A stretch of DNA of 64,000 bases from Streptomyces roseochromogenus subsp. oscitans DS 12.976 (GTDB lineage: Bacteria > Actinomycetota > Actinomycetes > Streptomycetales > Streptomycetaceae): positions 1,612,795 through 1,676,794 of the forward strand of contig NZ_CM002285.1 of the NCBI RefSeq assembly GCF_000497445.1. Reading direction: 5' to 3'. The notes beneath the pieces are model-generated. The model was given only the letters and a program-made list of their open reading frames with translations. It was not told the DNA's origin and did no database searches. Positions 1 to 8,289 of this stretch are shown piece after piece. The translations under genes and the position numbers were made by a program. Each line of letters starts with the position of its first letter. Positions within the stretch are counted from its first letter, which is position 1.

Positions 1-938
1 GGCTCGGCGTCGAGATCCGCACCGCCTGCGTCGTCACCCGGCTCCTCCCACGCCCCGGAAACCTGGCCCCCACCGTGGTCTTCCGGGACTGGACCACCGC
101 CGACAAGGCCGAGCAGCAGGTGGACGCGCAGCACGTCGTCGTAGCCGTCAACGCCATCGAGACCCCCAAGCTCTGGCTGCTGTCCGGCCTCGACAACCGC
201 AGCGACCAGGTCGGCCGCAACCTGATGGACCACCTCGCCAACGAGATCGTCGGCCTGTTCGGCCAGCCGGTCTTCCCCTTCCGCGGCCCGCAGTCCGCCC
301 TCGGCATCGACACCTTCCGCGACGGCGACTTCCGCCGTAACAACGGCGCCTTCCGCATGACCATCGGCAACGACGGCTGGGGCCGCACCGAGCCGCCAGC
401 CGTCGCGCTCGCCCACTTCATGTGGGACGACGCCAACAAGCGGATCAAACTCACCGGCCAGCCGCTCCAGCAGGCCATCCGGGACCGCGTCACCCGCCAA
501 CTGAGGATCAGCTTCTCCACCGAGCAGCTCCCGGACCCGGCCAACCGCGTCACCCTCTCCGACGAACGCGACGCCCTGGACATCCCCCGCCCGAAAATCG
601 CCTACCGCATCGACGACTACTCCAAACGGGCCCTCGCCTACGGCCACAGCGTCGCCCGCCGGATGTGGCAGCACCTGGAGGACACCGCCGGAGCCACCGA
701 GGTCAGCCCCTTGCAGCCGGACCTCCGTTTCCTCGGCGCCGGCCACCTCATGGGCACCATGCGCATGGGCACCGGCCCGTCGGCCTCCGTGGTCGACCCC
801 ACCGGCCAGTCCCACGCCCACCGCGGTGTCTGGGTCGTCGGCTCGTCCGTGTTCCCCACCTGCGGAACCGCCAACCCCACCCTCACCCTCTCCGCCCTCA
901 CCCTGCGCACCGCCGACGCCCTCGCCGCCACCCTGTGA
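1..938 (+). CDS. GMC-family oxidoreductase, C-terminal part (5' end off window)
   Basis: The reading frame is open from base 3, so this is the 3' part of a longer gene. The visible ~311 residues hold the C-terminal substrate and FAD-closing domain of glucose-methanol-choline oxidoreductases: the GHLMGTMRMG stretch carrying an active-site histidine, then VVDPTGQSHAHRGVWVVGSS and GTANPTLTLSALTLRTAD, which closes over the flavin. The N-terminal Rossmann glycine motif lies outside the window. Such enzymes oxidise alcohols or sugars with FAD; the substrate cannot be told. A histidine phosphatase follows on the same strand after 67 bases. Confidence 0.85.
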   Translation, partial: LGVEIRTACVVTRLLPRPGNLAPTVVFRDWTTADKAEQQVDAQHVVVAVNAIETPKLWLLSGLDNRSDQVGRNLMDHLANEIVGLFGQPVFPFRGPQSALGIDTFRDGDFRRNNGAFRMTIGNDGWGRTEPPAVALAHFMWDDANKRIKLTGQPLQQAIRDRVTRQLRISFSTEQLPDPANRVTLSDERDALDIPRPKIAYRIDDYSKRALAYGHSVARRMWQHLEDTAGATEVSPLQPDLRFLGAGHLMGTMRMGTGPSASVVDPTGQSHAHRGVWVVGSSVFPTCGTANPTLTLSALTLRTADALAATL

Positions 939-1005
939 CCGGCCGCGCCGCCGACGGGCCCACCAGCCTGGCGGCGGCGCCCACTTGGAGGGGTCCCTCG
1001 CACCC

Positions 1006-1674
1006 GTGACCATCACGACCAGGCTGGTCCTGGCCCGCCACGGCGAAGCCCAGTGCAACGTCGACGGCCTCGTCGGCGGCCCGCTGACCTGCACTGGACT
1101 CACCGTCCGGGGCCGCGAGCAGACCCGCCGACTCGCCACCCGCCTCACCGCAGAACACCGCACCGGGCCCGGCTTCGACGTCCTGTACGCCGGCCCCAGA
1201 GCCAGGCTCCAGGAGAGCGGACGGATCCTCGCCACCGCCCTCGATCTACCGCTGCTCACCGACCCGGGTCTCGACGGTCCCCGCCACGGGCAGGCCGACG
1301 GGCGGCCGTGGCGCGACGTCGAAGCCGAGTTCCAGGGTCGCCCTGCCGCCAGCCCCGACCTGCCGTGGTCGCCCGGCTCTGACACCTGGAACGGCTACCT
1401 GCTCCGCGCCGGCCGCGCCTTGACGGCGCTGCTGGAACGGCACGCTGGCCAGAGCATCCTCCTCGCCGGCCACGGTGAGACCATCCACGCCGCCTGCCAC
1501 CTGTTGCTGGAACTCAGCCCCTCCACGTCATCCCGCATCGACTTCGGCACCGAGCACGCCTGCCTCACCCGCTTCCACCTCCACCACGACCCCTACGGCC
1601 GCCGCTTCTGGACCCTCGCCGCCCTCAACGACACCGCCCACCTCCAACAGCCGGTCGCCGACCGGGACAGTTGA
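1006..1674 (+). CDS. Histidine phosphatase family protein
   Basis: A 222-residue protein of the phosphoglycerate-mutase-like histidine phosphatase superfamily. The N-terminal LVLARHGEAQCN is the RHG motif whose histidine becomes phosphorylated. A second histidine sits in LLAGHGETIHA near residue 155, and YAGPRARLQESG matches the conserved arginine region. I chose the GTG at 1006 because a GGAGGGG ribosome site lies about 11 bases upstream and the RHG motif then falls at the usual N-terminal distance; longer in-frame starts only read the GMC gene out of frame. The substrate is unknown. It probably shares a transcript with the upstream oxidoreductase. Confidence 0.85.
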   Translation: MTITTRLVLARHGEAQCNVDGLVGGPLTCTGLTVRGREQTRRLATRLTAEHRTGPGFDVLYAGPRARLQESGRILATALDLPLLTDPGLDGPRHGQADGRPWRDVEAEFQGRPAASPDLPWSPGSDTWNGYLLRAGRALTALLERHAGQSILLAGHGETIHAACHLLLELSPSTSSRIDFGTEHACLTRFHLHHDPYGRRFWTLAALNDTAHLQQPVADRDS

Positions 1675-1682
1675 CGTGACGG

Positions 1683-2468
1683 TCAGCTGCCGGCGGACTG
1701 TGCGGCGAGCGGGCGCAGCCGGTGCGCGTCGTCGAACAAGGCGCGTTCGGAGAGCCGTACGGCGATGAGCGCGGCCAGCGCTGCGGCGGCGAGAAGCATG
1801 TACATCACGACGATCTGGTAGCGGATCGCTGTGAAGGGGTCGACTCCAGCGAGGATGAGACCGGTCATGGCCCCGGGCAGGCTGATGACGCCAACGGTCT
1901 TGGTGGAGTCGAGGGCGGGGATCAGAGCGGTGCGGACGATGGTGCGCTGGTGCGGGGCGAAGGCGTCGGTGGCGGCGAGGCCGAGGCTGAGGCGGGCCTC
2001 GATGGCGGGGCGGGCGGTGCGGACCTCGTCGTGGAGGCGGGTCAGGGCGAGGGCGGTGGCCTGCATGGCGCCGGAGACGACCATGCCGCCGACCGGGATG
2101 ACGACGCGGGCCTGGGTGGCGATCACGCCGAGGGCGAGCAGAGTGCCCATGGTCGCGGCCGTGCCGATGGTGATCGCGGCGGTCGCGGTGGGGAGGGCTT
2201 TGGGCAGGGCCGGGGTGCGGCGGGCGGCGACCTGCCCGGCGATGAGGACCATGATGCCGAGCCAGCCGATGGCGCCCGTCAGCCCGGTGTGGCGGAAGAC
2301 CAGGAGCAGCAGGGCGCCGACGGCGGCGAGTTGGAGGGCGGCGCGGACGGCGGCGACGGTGATGTCGCGGCCCAGTCGGAGGCGTCCGTGCCAGGCCACG
2401 GCGATGGTGAGGGCGATGAGGGCAGCGGAGGCGGCGACTCCCGCCCAGGTGGGGACGGCGGGGTTCAC
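1683..2468 (-). CDS. ABC transporter permease, FetB/UPF0014 (YbbM) family
   Basis: A 261-residue, very hydrophobic protein with about seven membrane segments, matching the ~260-residue FetB/UPF0014 family. Recognisable are RAALQLAAVGALLLLVFRHT near the N-terminus, the loop with RLSLGLAATDAF, and ALIPALDSTKTVGVISLPGA, the most conserved stretch of the family. E. coli FetAB exports iron and protects against oxidative stress; the substrate here is not shown. The GTG start overlaps the ATPase stop in a GTGA junction, so the two are translationally coupled. The gene converges on the histidine phosphatase with 8 bases between stops. Confidence 0.88.
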   Translation of the reverse strand: MNPAVPTWAGVAASAALIALTIAVAWHGRLRLGRDITVAAVRAALQLAAVGALLLLVFRHTGLTGAIGWLGIMVLIAGQVAARRTPALPKALPTATAAITIGTAATMGTLLALGVIATQARVVIPVGGMVVSGAMQATALALTRLHDEVRTARPAIEARLSLGLAATDAFAPHQRTIVRTALIPALDSTKTVGVISLPGAMTGLILAGVDPFTAIRYQIVVMYMLLAAAALAALIAVRLSERALFDDAHRLRPLAAQSAGS

Positions 2469-3166
2469 GCGTACTCCTTTAGGTAGTCGACCCGGTGGGC
2501 CTCGCCCTGGTCGACGAGGTGACCGTGGTCGAGGACGAGGACGTGGTCGGAGACGCGGCGTGCCTGTGCGGTGTTGTGGCTGACCAGGACCACGGTCAGA
2601 CCGTCGGCGACCAGATCGCGTACGACGCCCTCGACGGCTGCGGTGCCGACTGCGTCGAGTGCGGAGGTGGGTTCGTCCAGGAGCAGCGCCTGGGGGGTGA
2701 CGGCCAGGGCCCGGGCCAGGCAGACGCGTTGGGCTTCGCCGCCGGAGAGGTTCGTGGTGGGGCGATCGAGGTAGGCGGCGGGCAGGTGGGCGCGGTCGAG
2801 GAGGGTCGCCGCCTCGTGGCGGTCGAGGTCGGGGCGGCCGACGCGCAGGTCGTCCATGACGGTGTCGGTGAGCAGGACGGGTTGCTGGCCAACGAGGGTG
2901 ACGCGGCGGCGCAGGGTGAGGACGTTCCAGGCCGGCAGGGGGCGGTCCTGGAAGGTGACGGTTCCGGTCGTGGGTTCTTCGAGGCGGTTGAGGAGGCGCA
3001 GGAGGGTGGTCTTGCCCGCGCCGCTCGGTCCGACCAGGGCGGTGCAGGCCGAGGCGGGGATGGCGCAGGTGATCTCCTCCAGCAGGGTCGCGTCGCCACG
3101 CCGGACCGTGACCTGGTCCAAGGCGAACGCAGTCGTCTGTATGGGCTCTTCTCCGACTGTCACCAT
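2465..3166 (-). CDS. ABC transporter ATP-binding protein, FetA-like
   Basis: A 233-residue ABC ATPase partnering the FetB-like permease. Walker A GPSGAGKTT, Q-loop VGQQPVLL, signature LSGGEAQR, Walker B ALLLDEPTSALD and the switch histidine in SHN are all present, so it should be active. I prefer ATG 3166: its frame begins MVTVGEEPIQ and a palindromic operator ends one base upstream, implying a leaderless or very short-leader transcript. ATG 3211 is an alternative; it would add 15 residues and overlap the upstream propeller stop as ATGA, which suits co-translation. Both modes may operate. The operator is shared with the chromate genes. Confidence 0.87.
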   Translation of the reverse strand: MVTVGEEPIQTTAFALDQVTVRRGDATLLEEITCAIPASACTALVGPSGAGKTTLLRLLNRLEEPTTGTVTFQDRPLPAWNVLTLRRRVTLVGQQPVLLTDTVMDDLRVGRPDLDRHEAATLLDRAHLPAAYLDRPTTNLSGGEAQRVCLARALAVTPQALLLDEPTSALDAVGTAAVEGVVRDLVADGLTVVLVSHNTAQARRVSDHVLVLDHGHLVDQGEAHRVDYLKEYA

Positions 3167-3180
3167 GCAACCATGGTTAC
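3167..3180. promoter_or_regulatory. Palindromic operator, copy A (GCAACCATGGTTAC)
   Basis: The 10-bp core AACCATGGTT is a perfect palindrome. This 14-mer is identical to 7683-7696 and one base different from 9144-9157. It abuts the preferred start of the FetA-like ATPase and lies inside a longer operon, so it could give the transporter its own regulated internal promoter. Confidence 0.7.
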
Positions 3181-3207
3181 ACCAATCTTGCCGCTTCCGT
3201 CGGGAGG

Positions 3208-4251
3208 TCATGTTCCCGGCCGGTACACGAGCAGCGCCGGGTGTCCGCCGGAGCCGTGCGGAACCGGGTAGTAGCTGAGGTGCGTGGTGGGGTCGACGGC
3301 GACGACGTGGGCGCCGTCGGCGAGGTGGGCGCGGCCGGTGACGGTCAGGTGTCGGTCATGGGTGTCGGCGGTGGTGACCCAGCCGGACTCCGCTGCGACG
3401 TAGAGGTGACGGGCGGGGGCATCGTAGGCGAGCACGTCGGGGTCCTGGCCGACCTCGTCGGTGCCGGTGACGCGCCACGTGGCCAGGTCCAGGGTGAGCA
3501 GGCGGGCGTTGCCGTCGCAGGCGACGAAGGCGAGTCGGTCGGCGGAGTCAAGGGTGAGTCCGTGGTCGTGGTCGCAGCCGGGCAGGGGCACCCGGCGGGT
3601 GATGTGGAGGGTGGTCGGGTCGATGACGGCGAGTTCGTTGCGGGTCTGGACGTCGACGAGCATCTGCCGGGTGATGGGGGCGTAGGCGACGTTGCCGGCC
3701 TCGCCGCCCAGGGGCACCGTGCCGCGGACCGCTCCGCTGCCGGCGTCGACGACGGTCTCCGAGCCGCCGGACTCATTGGTGGTCCACACCCTGTTGTGCA
3801 CGGGGTCGTAGGCCAGCCCGTCCGGAGTGCCGCCGGTGGGACTGCGGTGCAGGACCTTGCCGGTGGTCTCGTCGATGGCCGCGACCTGGTTTGCGTCACT
3901 GGCGGTGGCGTACACCCGGTGCAGGGCGGGGACCACCAGCACGCCATGGACGCCGGGCAGGTCGTAGATGGTCCTCACGACCTTGTCCGCGTGGGTGTCC
4001 ACCTCGATGACCTGGCTCGCACCGAGGTGGGCGATGAACAGCAGGCCGCGGCCGGGGTCGAGGCTGGCGTAGTCGAAGCGGGAACTGTCGCCCGGCAGGG
4101 AGATCTCCTTCACCTGGCGCAGCGGCAGCGCCTCCTTGGGTGGCTTGTCGCCGCCCCGGGTGAGCAGTACGCCGGCCACGGCTGCAATGGCCGCGAGGAC
4201 CAGGCCGGCGGCCAGGACGAGCAGGGTGCGGGGGCTGAGGTGACGGATCAT
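3208..4251 (-). CDS. Membrane-anchored YVTN-type beta-propeller protein
   Basis: 347 residues. The start at 4251 gives MIRHLSPRTL followed by one hydrophobic segment (about residues 10-30), then TRGGDKPP, so the rest is predicted outside the cytoplasm on an N-terminal anchor. A GGGAAG ribosome site lies about 9 bases upstream. The body is built of repeats such as FIAHLGASQVIEVD, VYATASDANQVAAIDE and VWTTNESGGSETVVD, typical of YVTN/surface-layer beta-propellers. Function is unknown; such folds often bind ligands or proteins, and metals in some cases. It sits between the small membrane protein and the FetAB-like transporter in one operon. Confidence 0.8.
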   Translation of the reverse strand: MIRHLSPRTLLVLAAGLVLAAIAAVAGVLLTRGGDKPPKEALPLRQVKEISLPGDSSRFDYASLDPGRGLLFIAHLGASQVIEVDTHADKVVRTIYDLPGVHGVLVVPALHRVYATASDANQVAAIDETTGKVLHRSPTGGTPDGLAYDPVHNRVWTTNESGGSETVVDAGSGAVRGTVPLGGEAGNVAYAPITRQMLVDVQTRNELAVIDPTTLHITRRVPLPGCDHDHGLTLDSADRLAFVACDGNARLLTLDLATWRVTGTDEVGQDPDVLAYDAPARHLYVAAESGWVTTADTHDRHLTVTGRAHLADGAHVVAVDPTTHLSYYPVPHGSGGHPALLVYRPGT

Positions 4252-4323
4252 GTGCGGGCTTCCCGGGGTCGGCGGCGAAGGGGCCCGGTCGTCCTGGGCG
4301 GCAGCCCCGCGACGGCCGGACCG

Positions 4324-4360
4324 TTCAGTACAGGTAGATGCCATTCAGTACAAGTAGATG
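4324..4360. repeat. 17-bp tandem repeat duplicating a gene end
   Basis: TTCAGTACAGGTAGATG (4324-4340) and TTCAGTACAAGTAGATG (4344-4360) differ at one base. The right copy is the last codons and stop of the minus-strand membrane protein gene; the left copy repeats them, stop included, just downstream. Confidence 0.85.
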
Positions 4361-4710
4361 TCGACGAGCAGGGCCGCGACAGCGGCCAGGAGCGCGTAGC
4401 GGATGCTGGTGCGCGCCGGCTGCGCGGCCAGTGGATCGAGACCGTAGCCGAGGGACGCGGCGGCCAGGGTGAAGACCCCGGAGCCGGTGTCCTGCCAGCT
4501 GACAGGGAAGACGGTCACGGGTGCGTCGGTGAAGAACTGATCCCCGTGCGCGGCACGCAGGATCGCGTTCCAGGCCAGGGGCCCGATGGCCGCGGCGAGC
4601 GCGCCGGTCGCCAGGACGTCACGGCCGCGGCCCCGGGCGGCCGCGATGAGCAAGGCCGCGACGACGGCCGACAGCGCCGCGCCGTAGTCGATCTGGCCCC
4701 AGCCGATCAT
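4345..4710 (-). CDS. Small membrane protein of the DUF1259 operon (hypothetical)
   Basis: 121 residues with three or four predicted membrane segments: about 10-25 (AALSAVVAALLIAAA), 33-50, 80-95 and 105-120, ending in DIYLY. A polar loop with RAAHGDQFFTDAPVT lies between segments two and three. I do not recognise the family. Its ATG overlaps the stop of the DUF1259 lipoprotein gene (ATGA), so it is translationally coupled and probably works with that protein at the membrane. Its last 17 bases are duplicated immediately downstream. Confidence 0.75.
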   Translation of the reverse strand: MIGWGQIDYGAALSAVVAALLIAAARGRGRDVLATGALAAAIGPLAWNAILRAAHGDQFFTDAPVTVFPVSWQDTGSGVFTLAAASLGYGLDPLAAQPARTSIRYALLAAVAALLVDIYLY

Positions 4711-5711
4711 GAGGCGGGAGCCGGGTCGGTCGCCTCCAGGGCCGGGCGCAGGGCCTTGGCCAAGGTGACTCCGTCGGCGGTGGCCCAGTAGTGCAGGTAG
4801 AACAGGCGGGGCTGGTCGGTCAGGGAGTGGTTGTGCAGCTCGACTATGTCGATGTTGCCCTTCCGCAGCGCCTGGATGACCTTCTGCACCTCGGGTGCGG
4901 TCATGACGAAGTCGCCGTTGATGGCCGCCTTGTTGCCGCCGAGCGGCTGGAAGTTGATGCCGGTGGTCAGGCCGAGGGCAGGAGGCAGCACATGGGTGCC
5001 GTCATTGACGGTCTGGTTGCGGGCGACGGTGAACTTGTAGATGCCGCCGTCGGTGGTGCCCTTGCGGCCGAGCGCCTTGTCGATGCCGGCGGTGTCCAGC
5101 GCGATGGGCGGCTGGGTGGGCGGGGGCGGCGAGGCCGGCGGTATGGCGGTGGCGTCCAGCGCGGACTTCAGGCCCTGGGCGAGTTTCACCGGGTCGCCCA
5201 TGGCGTGGACGTGGGTCCACCAGATGGCCGGGGACTGCTGGAGCAGGTGCTTGTGCAGGGCGGTCTGCTCGATGCCTGCGGCCTGGAGCGCGTCGGTGAC
5301 CTTGGGCAGTTCGTCCTCGGTGACGACCAGGTCGCCCATGAGCATGGTGCCGTCGTGGTACTTGGCGAAGTTCGCGTAGCCGCCGAGCGACAGGCCCGGC
5401 TTGATCGCGACGCCCTCGGTGGTGACCTTGAGGTCCTTGCGGGGCAGCGCGATGTGGTAGACGGTGCCCTTCATCAGCGTTCCGGTGCGGCCGAGGGCGT
5501 CAGCGACCGGCTTCCAGTCCTTCTCCGTGGTCTGCACGGGCTGCTGAAGGTGGCCGTGTGGGGCATCGGTCTGTATCGCTGCCGCGTTCATGGCGTTGTC
5601 GGCGGTACTTCTCGTCTGGGTGCCGCAGCCTGTCAGCAGGCCGGCGCCCGTCACCAGCAGGAGCGCGGCCGCCGTTCCTGCGGCCGGCTTGGTGAGCGAA
5701 CGGGGTGACAT
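4707..5711 (-). CDS. DUF1259 (LppY/LpqO-like) lipoprotein
   Basis: 334 residues. The start at 5711 (MSPRSLTKPA) has GAGGAG five bases before the preferred ATG; a GTG two codons earlier is possible. The N-terminus is a lipoprotein signal with lipobox LTGC. The mature part holds two copies of a ~130-residue DUF1259 module: WKPVADALGRTGTLMKGTVYHIALPR and AGIDKALGRKGTTDGGIYKFTVAR begin the copies, and each ends in a TALHKHLL or VELHNHSL histidine motif with a downstream HVHAMGDPVKLAQGLKSAL or HYWATADGVTLAKALRPAL. The repeated histidines suggest metal binding, which is inference. It heads the minus-strand operon and is divergent from the two-component system. Confidence 0.85.
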   Translation of the reverse strand: MSPRSLTKPAAGTAAALLLVTGAGLLTGCGTQTRSTADNAMNAAAIQTDAPHGHLQQPVQTTEKDWKPVADALGRTGTLMKGTVYHIALPRKDLKVTTEGVAIKPGLSLGGYANFAKYHDGTMLMGDLVVTEDELPKVTDALQAAGIEQTALHKHLLQQSPAIWWTHVHAMGDPVKLAQGLKSALDATAIPPASPPPPTQPPIALDTAGIDKALGRKGTTDGGIYKFTVARNQTVNDGTHVLPPALGLTTGINFQPLGGNKAAINGDFVMTAPEVQKVIQALRKGNIDIVELHNHSLTDQPRLFYLHYWATADGVTLAKALRPALEATDPAPAS

Positions 5712-5762
5712 GACCACTCCTCGTGGAGATCGTTGTCGTAGATGCCTCTGCGATCAGCGAAT

Positions 5763-5836
5763 CCGCCGCTGATGAAGTTGGCATGAAGACCCACACGTAC
5801 AAACGGGTGACTTCATGCCGTCTTCATCAGCGGCGG
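5763..5836. promoter_or_regulatory. Divergent operator: 26-bp inverted repeat with OmpR-type half-sites
   Basis: Arms 5763-5788 and 5811-5836 are complementary at 24 of 26 positions, separated by 22 bases. Each arm contains a direct repeat of the CTTCAT hexamer with an 11-base period (CTTCATgccgtCTTCATC in the right arm), the spacing preferred by OmpR/PhoB-type regulators. It lies exactly between the DUF1259 gene (start 5711, minus) and the response regulator (start 5891, plus), so the regulator probably controls both directions. Confidence 0.8.
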
Positions 5837-5890
5837 GGAACGTGAAAGGCGCCATGACGTGCGCGGTGATGTCGGACGAGGGAAGGCGCG

Positions 5891-6585
<695 letters not shown>

Positions 6586-6589
<4 letters not shown>

Positions 6590-7665
6590 ACCGCATCCCG
6601 CTCCGTATCCGCCTCACCGCGATCTTCGCCGCCGTGATGGCGCTGGTCCTGACCGGCGCCGGCTACCTCACCCTCAGCCGCTTCCGCGAATCCCAGGCCG
6701 AGTACGGCGCCGCCACCGGCATCGCCCACCAGGCCCAGCAGGAAGCCCTCGACGACCTGCTGCGCGAACTGCTCACTGCCCTGCCCATCGTGTTCGTGCT
6801 GGCCACCATCGGCGCCTACCTGCTGGCCGCTGCGGCCCTGCGCCCGGTGGAACGCATGCGCACCCAGGCCGCCGCCGTCACCGAGGACACCCCCGAGTAC
6901 CGCCTCGACGTACCACCCAGCCGCGACGAGATCGCCCGCCTCGCCACCACCCTCAACGACATGCTCACACGCCTCCAGACCGCCCTCGACCACGAACGCC
7001 TCTTCGTCGCCGACGCCAGCCACGAACTACGCACCCCGCTCAGCCTCCTGCGCACCGAGATCGAACTCGCCCTCCGCCATCCCCGCGAGGCCACCGAACT
7101 GCACGCCGCCCTCGTCTCCGCACACGAGGAGACCGAACGGCTGGTCCAACTCGCCGAGGACCTGTTGCTCTTGGCCCGCACCGACCGCCGCGACACGTCG
7201 GCCGGGTCAGCCGTGCCCGATCTGGCCCCGCTTCTGCATCGCGTGGCTGCCCGCCTGCGCAACGGCTCCCCCGACAAGTCCATCACCGTCGGCTGCCCCG
7301 CTGGGCTGGCCGCCGCAGTCCCCAACGACCGCCTGGATCGGGCGGTGACGAACCTGATCCACAACGCTCAGCAGCACGGCCGCGGCCCCGTCGAAGTGAC
7401 CGTCCGCCCCGGCGAGAAGTGCATCCGCATCGAGGTCCGCGACCAGGGCCCCGGCTTCCCGCCCGACTTCCTTCCCCACGCCTTCGACCGCTTCACCCAG
7501 GCCGACCGCTCCCGCGCCACCAGTGGCACCGGCCTCGGACTGGCGATCACGGCCGCCATCGCCCGCGCCGCCGGCGGCCAGTACGGCGCCTTCAACCACC
7601 CCGAGGGCGGCGCCGTCGTATGGATCACTCTCCCGCCCCTTCCGCAGCCACCCGGGACCGCTTGA
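6586..7665 (+). CDS. Sensor histidine kinase
   Basis: 359 residues. Two membrane segments (about 11-30 and 63-83) frame an outside loop of only ~30 residues, then a HAMP domain beginning LRPVERMRTQAAAV. The dimerisation/phospho-acceptor region carries His146 in DASHELRTPLSLL. The ATPase domain has the N box (NLIHNAQQHG), G1 (DQGPGFP), F (AFDRFTQA) and G2 (GTGLGLAI). The very small sensor loop suggests signal detection in or near the membrane, or through a partner such as the divergently encoded lipoprotein. It is translated coupled to the response regulator. Confidence 0.95.
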
Positions 7666-7682
7666 GGCACCTACACCAGCGT

Positions 7683-7696
7683 GCAACCATGGTTAC
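7683..7696. promoter_or_regulatory. Palindromic operator, copy B, upstream of split chrB
   Basis: Identical 14-mer to copy A (GCAACCATGGTTAC), 32 bases before the leader ORF and 75 bases before the ChrB N-domain gene. A TACGTT sequence (7694-7699) that could act as a -10 element overlaps its right end, so a bound protein would block the promoter. No convincing -35 box was seen. Confidence 0.7.
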
Positions 7697-7727
7697 GTTG
7701 AACGTGAGCTGGCTGCAGGGAGCGTCG

Positions 7728-7781
7728 ATGAACCGGACAACGTCCACCGCTGCACGGATCGGTACACGCCATGACCGCTGA
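7728..7781 (+). CDS. Possible 17-codon leader ORF before chrB
   Basis: ATG 7728 is preceded at good spacing by GGGAG and encodes MNRTTSTAARIGTRHDR before a TGA. The stop lies 11 bases inside the next gene, whose own start at 7771 has only a poor ribosome site. The arrangement would let translation of the leader deliver ribosomes to chrB. It is too short to be judged by coding statistics, so expression is inferred only from the ribosome site and overlap. Confidence 0.4.
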   Translation: MNRTTSTAARIGTRHDR

Positions 7782-8289
7782 CCGGCCGCCCCGCGACCCG
7801 GGCGAGTGGGTACTGCTCTCCTACCGGATGCCCCGCGAACCCTCCACGCCCCGCATCACCCTCTGGCGCAAGCTCAAGCGCCTGGGCGTCGCCCAGCTCT
7901 CCGACGGCTTGGTCGCACTGCCCGCCGACGCCCGCACCCGCGAACAGCTGGAGTGGATCGCCGACGAGGCGATCGAGGCCGGCGGCACCGCCTCCATCTG
8001 GATCGCCCGGCCCGCCACCCACGCCCAGGAACACGAACTGGCCACGTCCATGGCCGCCGCCCGCGCCGCCGAGTACCAAGCCGTCATCGACCATGCCACC
8101 CAGGCCACAGGCGCGGCCAACACCGCAGCCGTCGTCCGCAGGCTCCGCGCCGAACTACGACGCATCGGCCGCCGCGACTTCTTCCCGCCCCTCGAACGCG
8201 ACCGCGCACACGCCGCCGTCCACGCCCTCACCGACGAACCAGGCGCCTCAGTGCCCAAGGCCGCAAGTCATCGGGAGAAGAACGCATGA
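7771..8289 (+). CDS. ChrB N-terminal domain protein (PaaX-like), likely chromate regulator
   Basis: 172 residues matching the N-terminal half of ChrB. EWVLLSYRMPREPSTPRITL followed by WRKLKRLGVAQLSDGLVALP resembles the winged-helix start of PaaX-type repressors. The middle has ASIWIARPATHAQEHELATS and the end is basic (VVRRLRAELRRIGRRDFF). ChrB is described as a chromate-responsive DNA-binding regulator in Ochrobactrum. Here the usual single ChrB is split: this gene carries the putative DNA-binding half and overlaps the C-domain gene by ATGA. I infer that it binds the AACCATGGTT palindromes. Direct autoregulation would follow from copy B. Confidence 0.82.
   Translation: MTADRPPRDPGEWVLLSYRMPREPSTPRITLWRKLKRLGVAQLSDGLVALPADARTREQLEWIADEAIEAGGTASIWIARPATHAQEHELATSMAAARAAEYQAVIDHATQATGAANTAAVVRRLRAELRRIGRRDFFPPLERDRAHAAVHALTDEPGASVPKAASHREKNA

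Noticed and set aside
1722-2583. Long plus-strand ORFs over the ABC transporter
   Set aside because: They are antisense shadows in GC-rich DNA with low-complexity Gly/Asp/Arg products, while the minus strand carries complete ABC motifs.
3241-4791. 516-codon plus-strand ORF
   Set aside because: Shadow of the propeller, membrane protein and DUF1259 genes; no recognisable domain.
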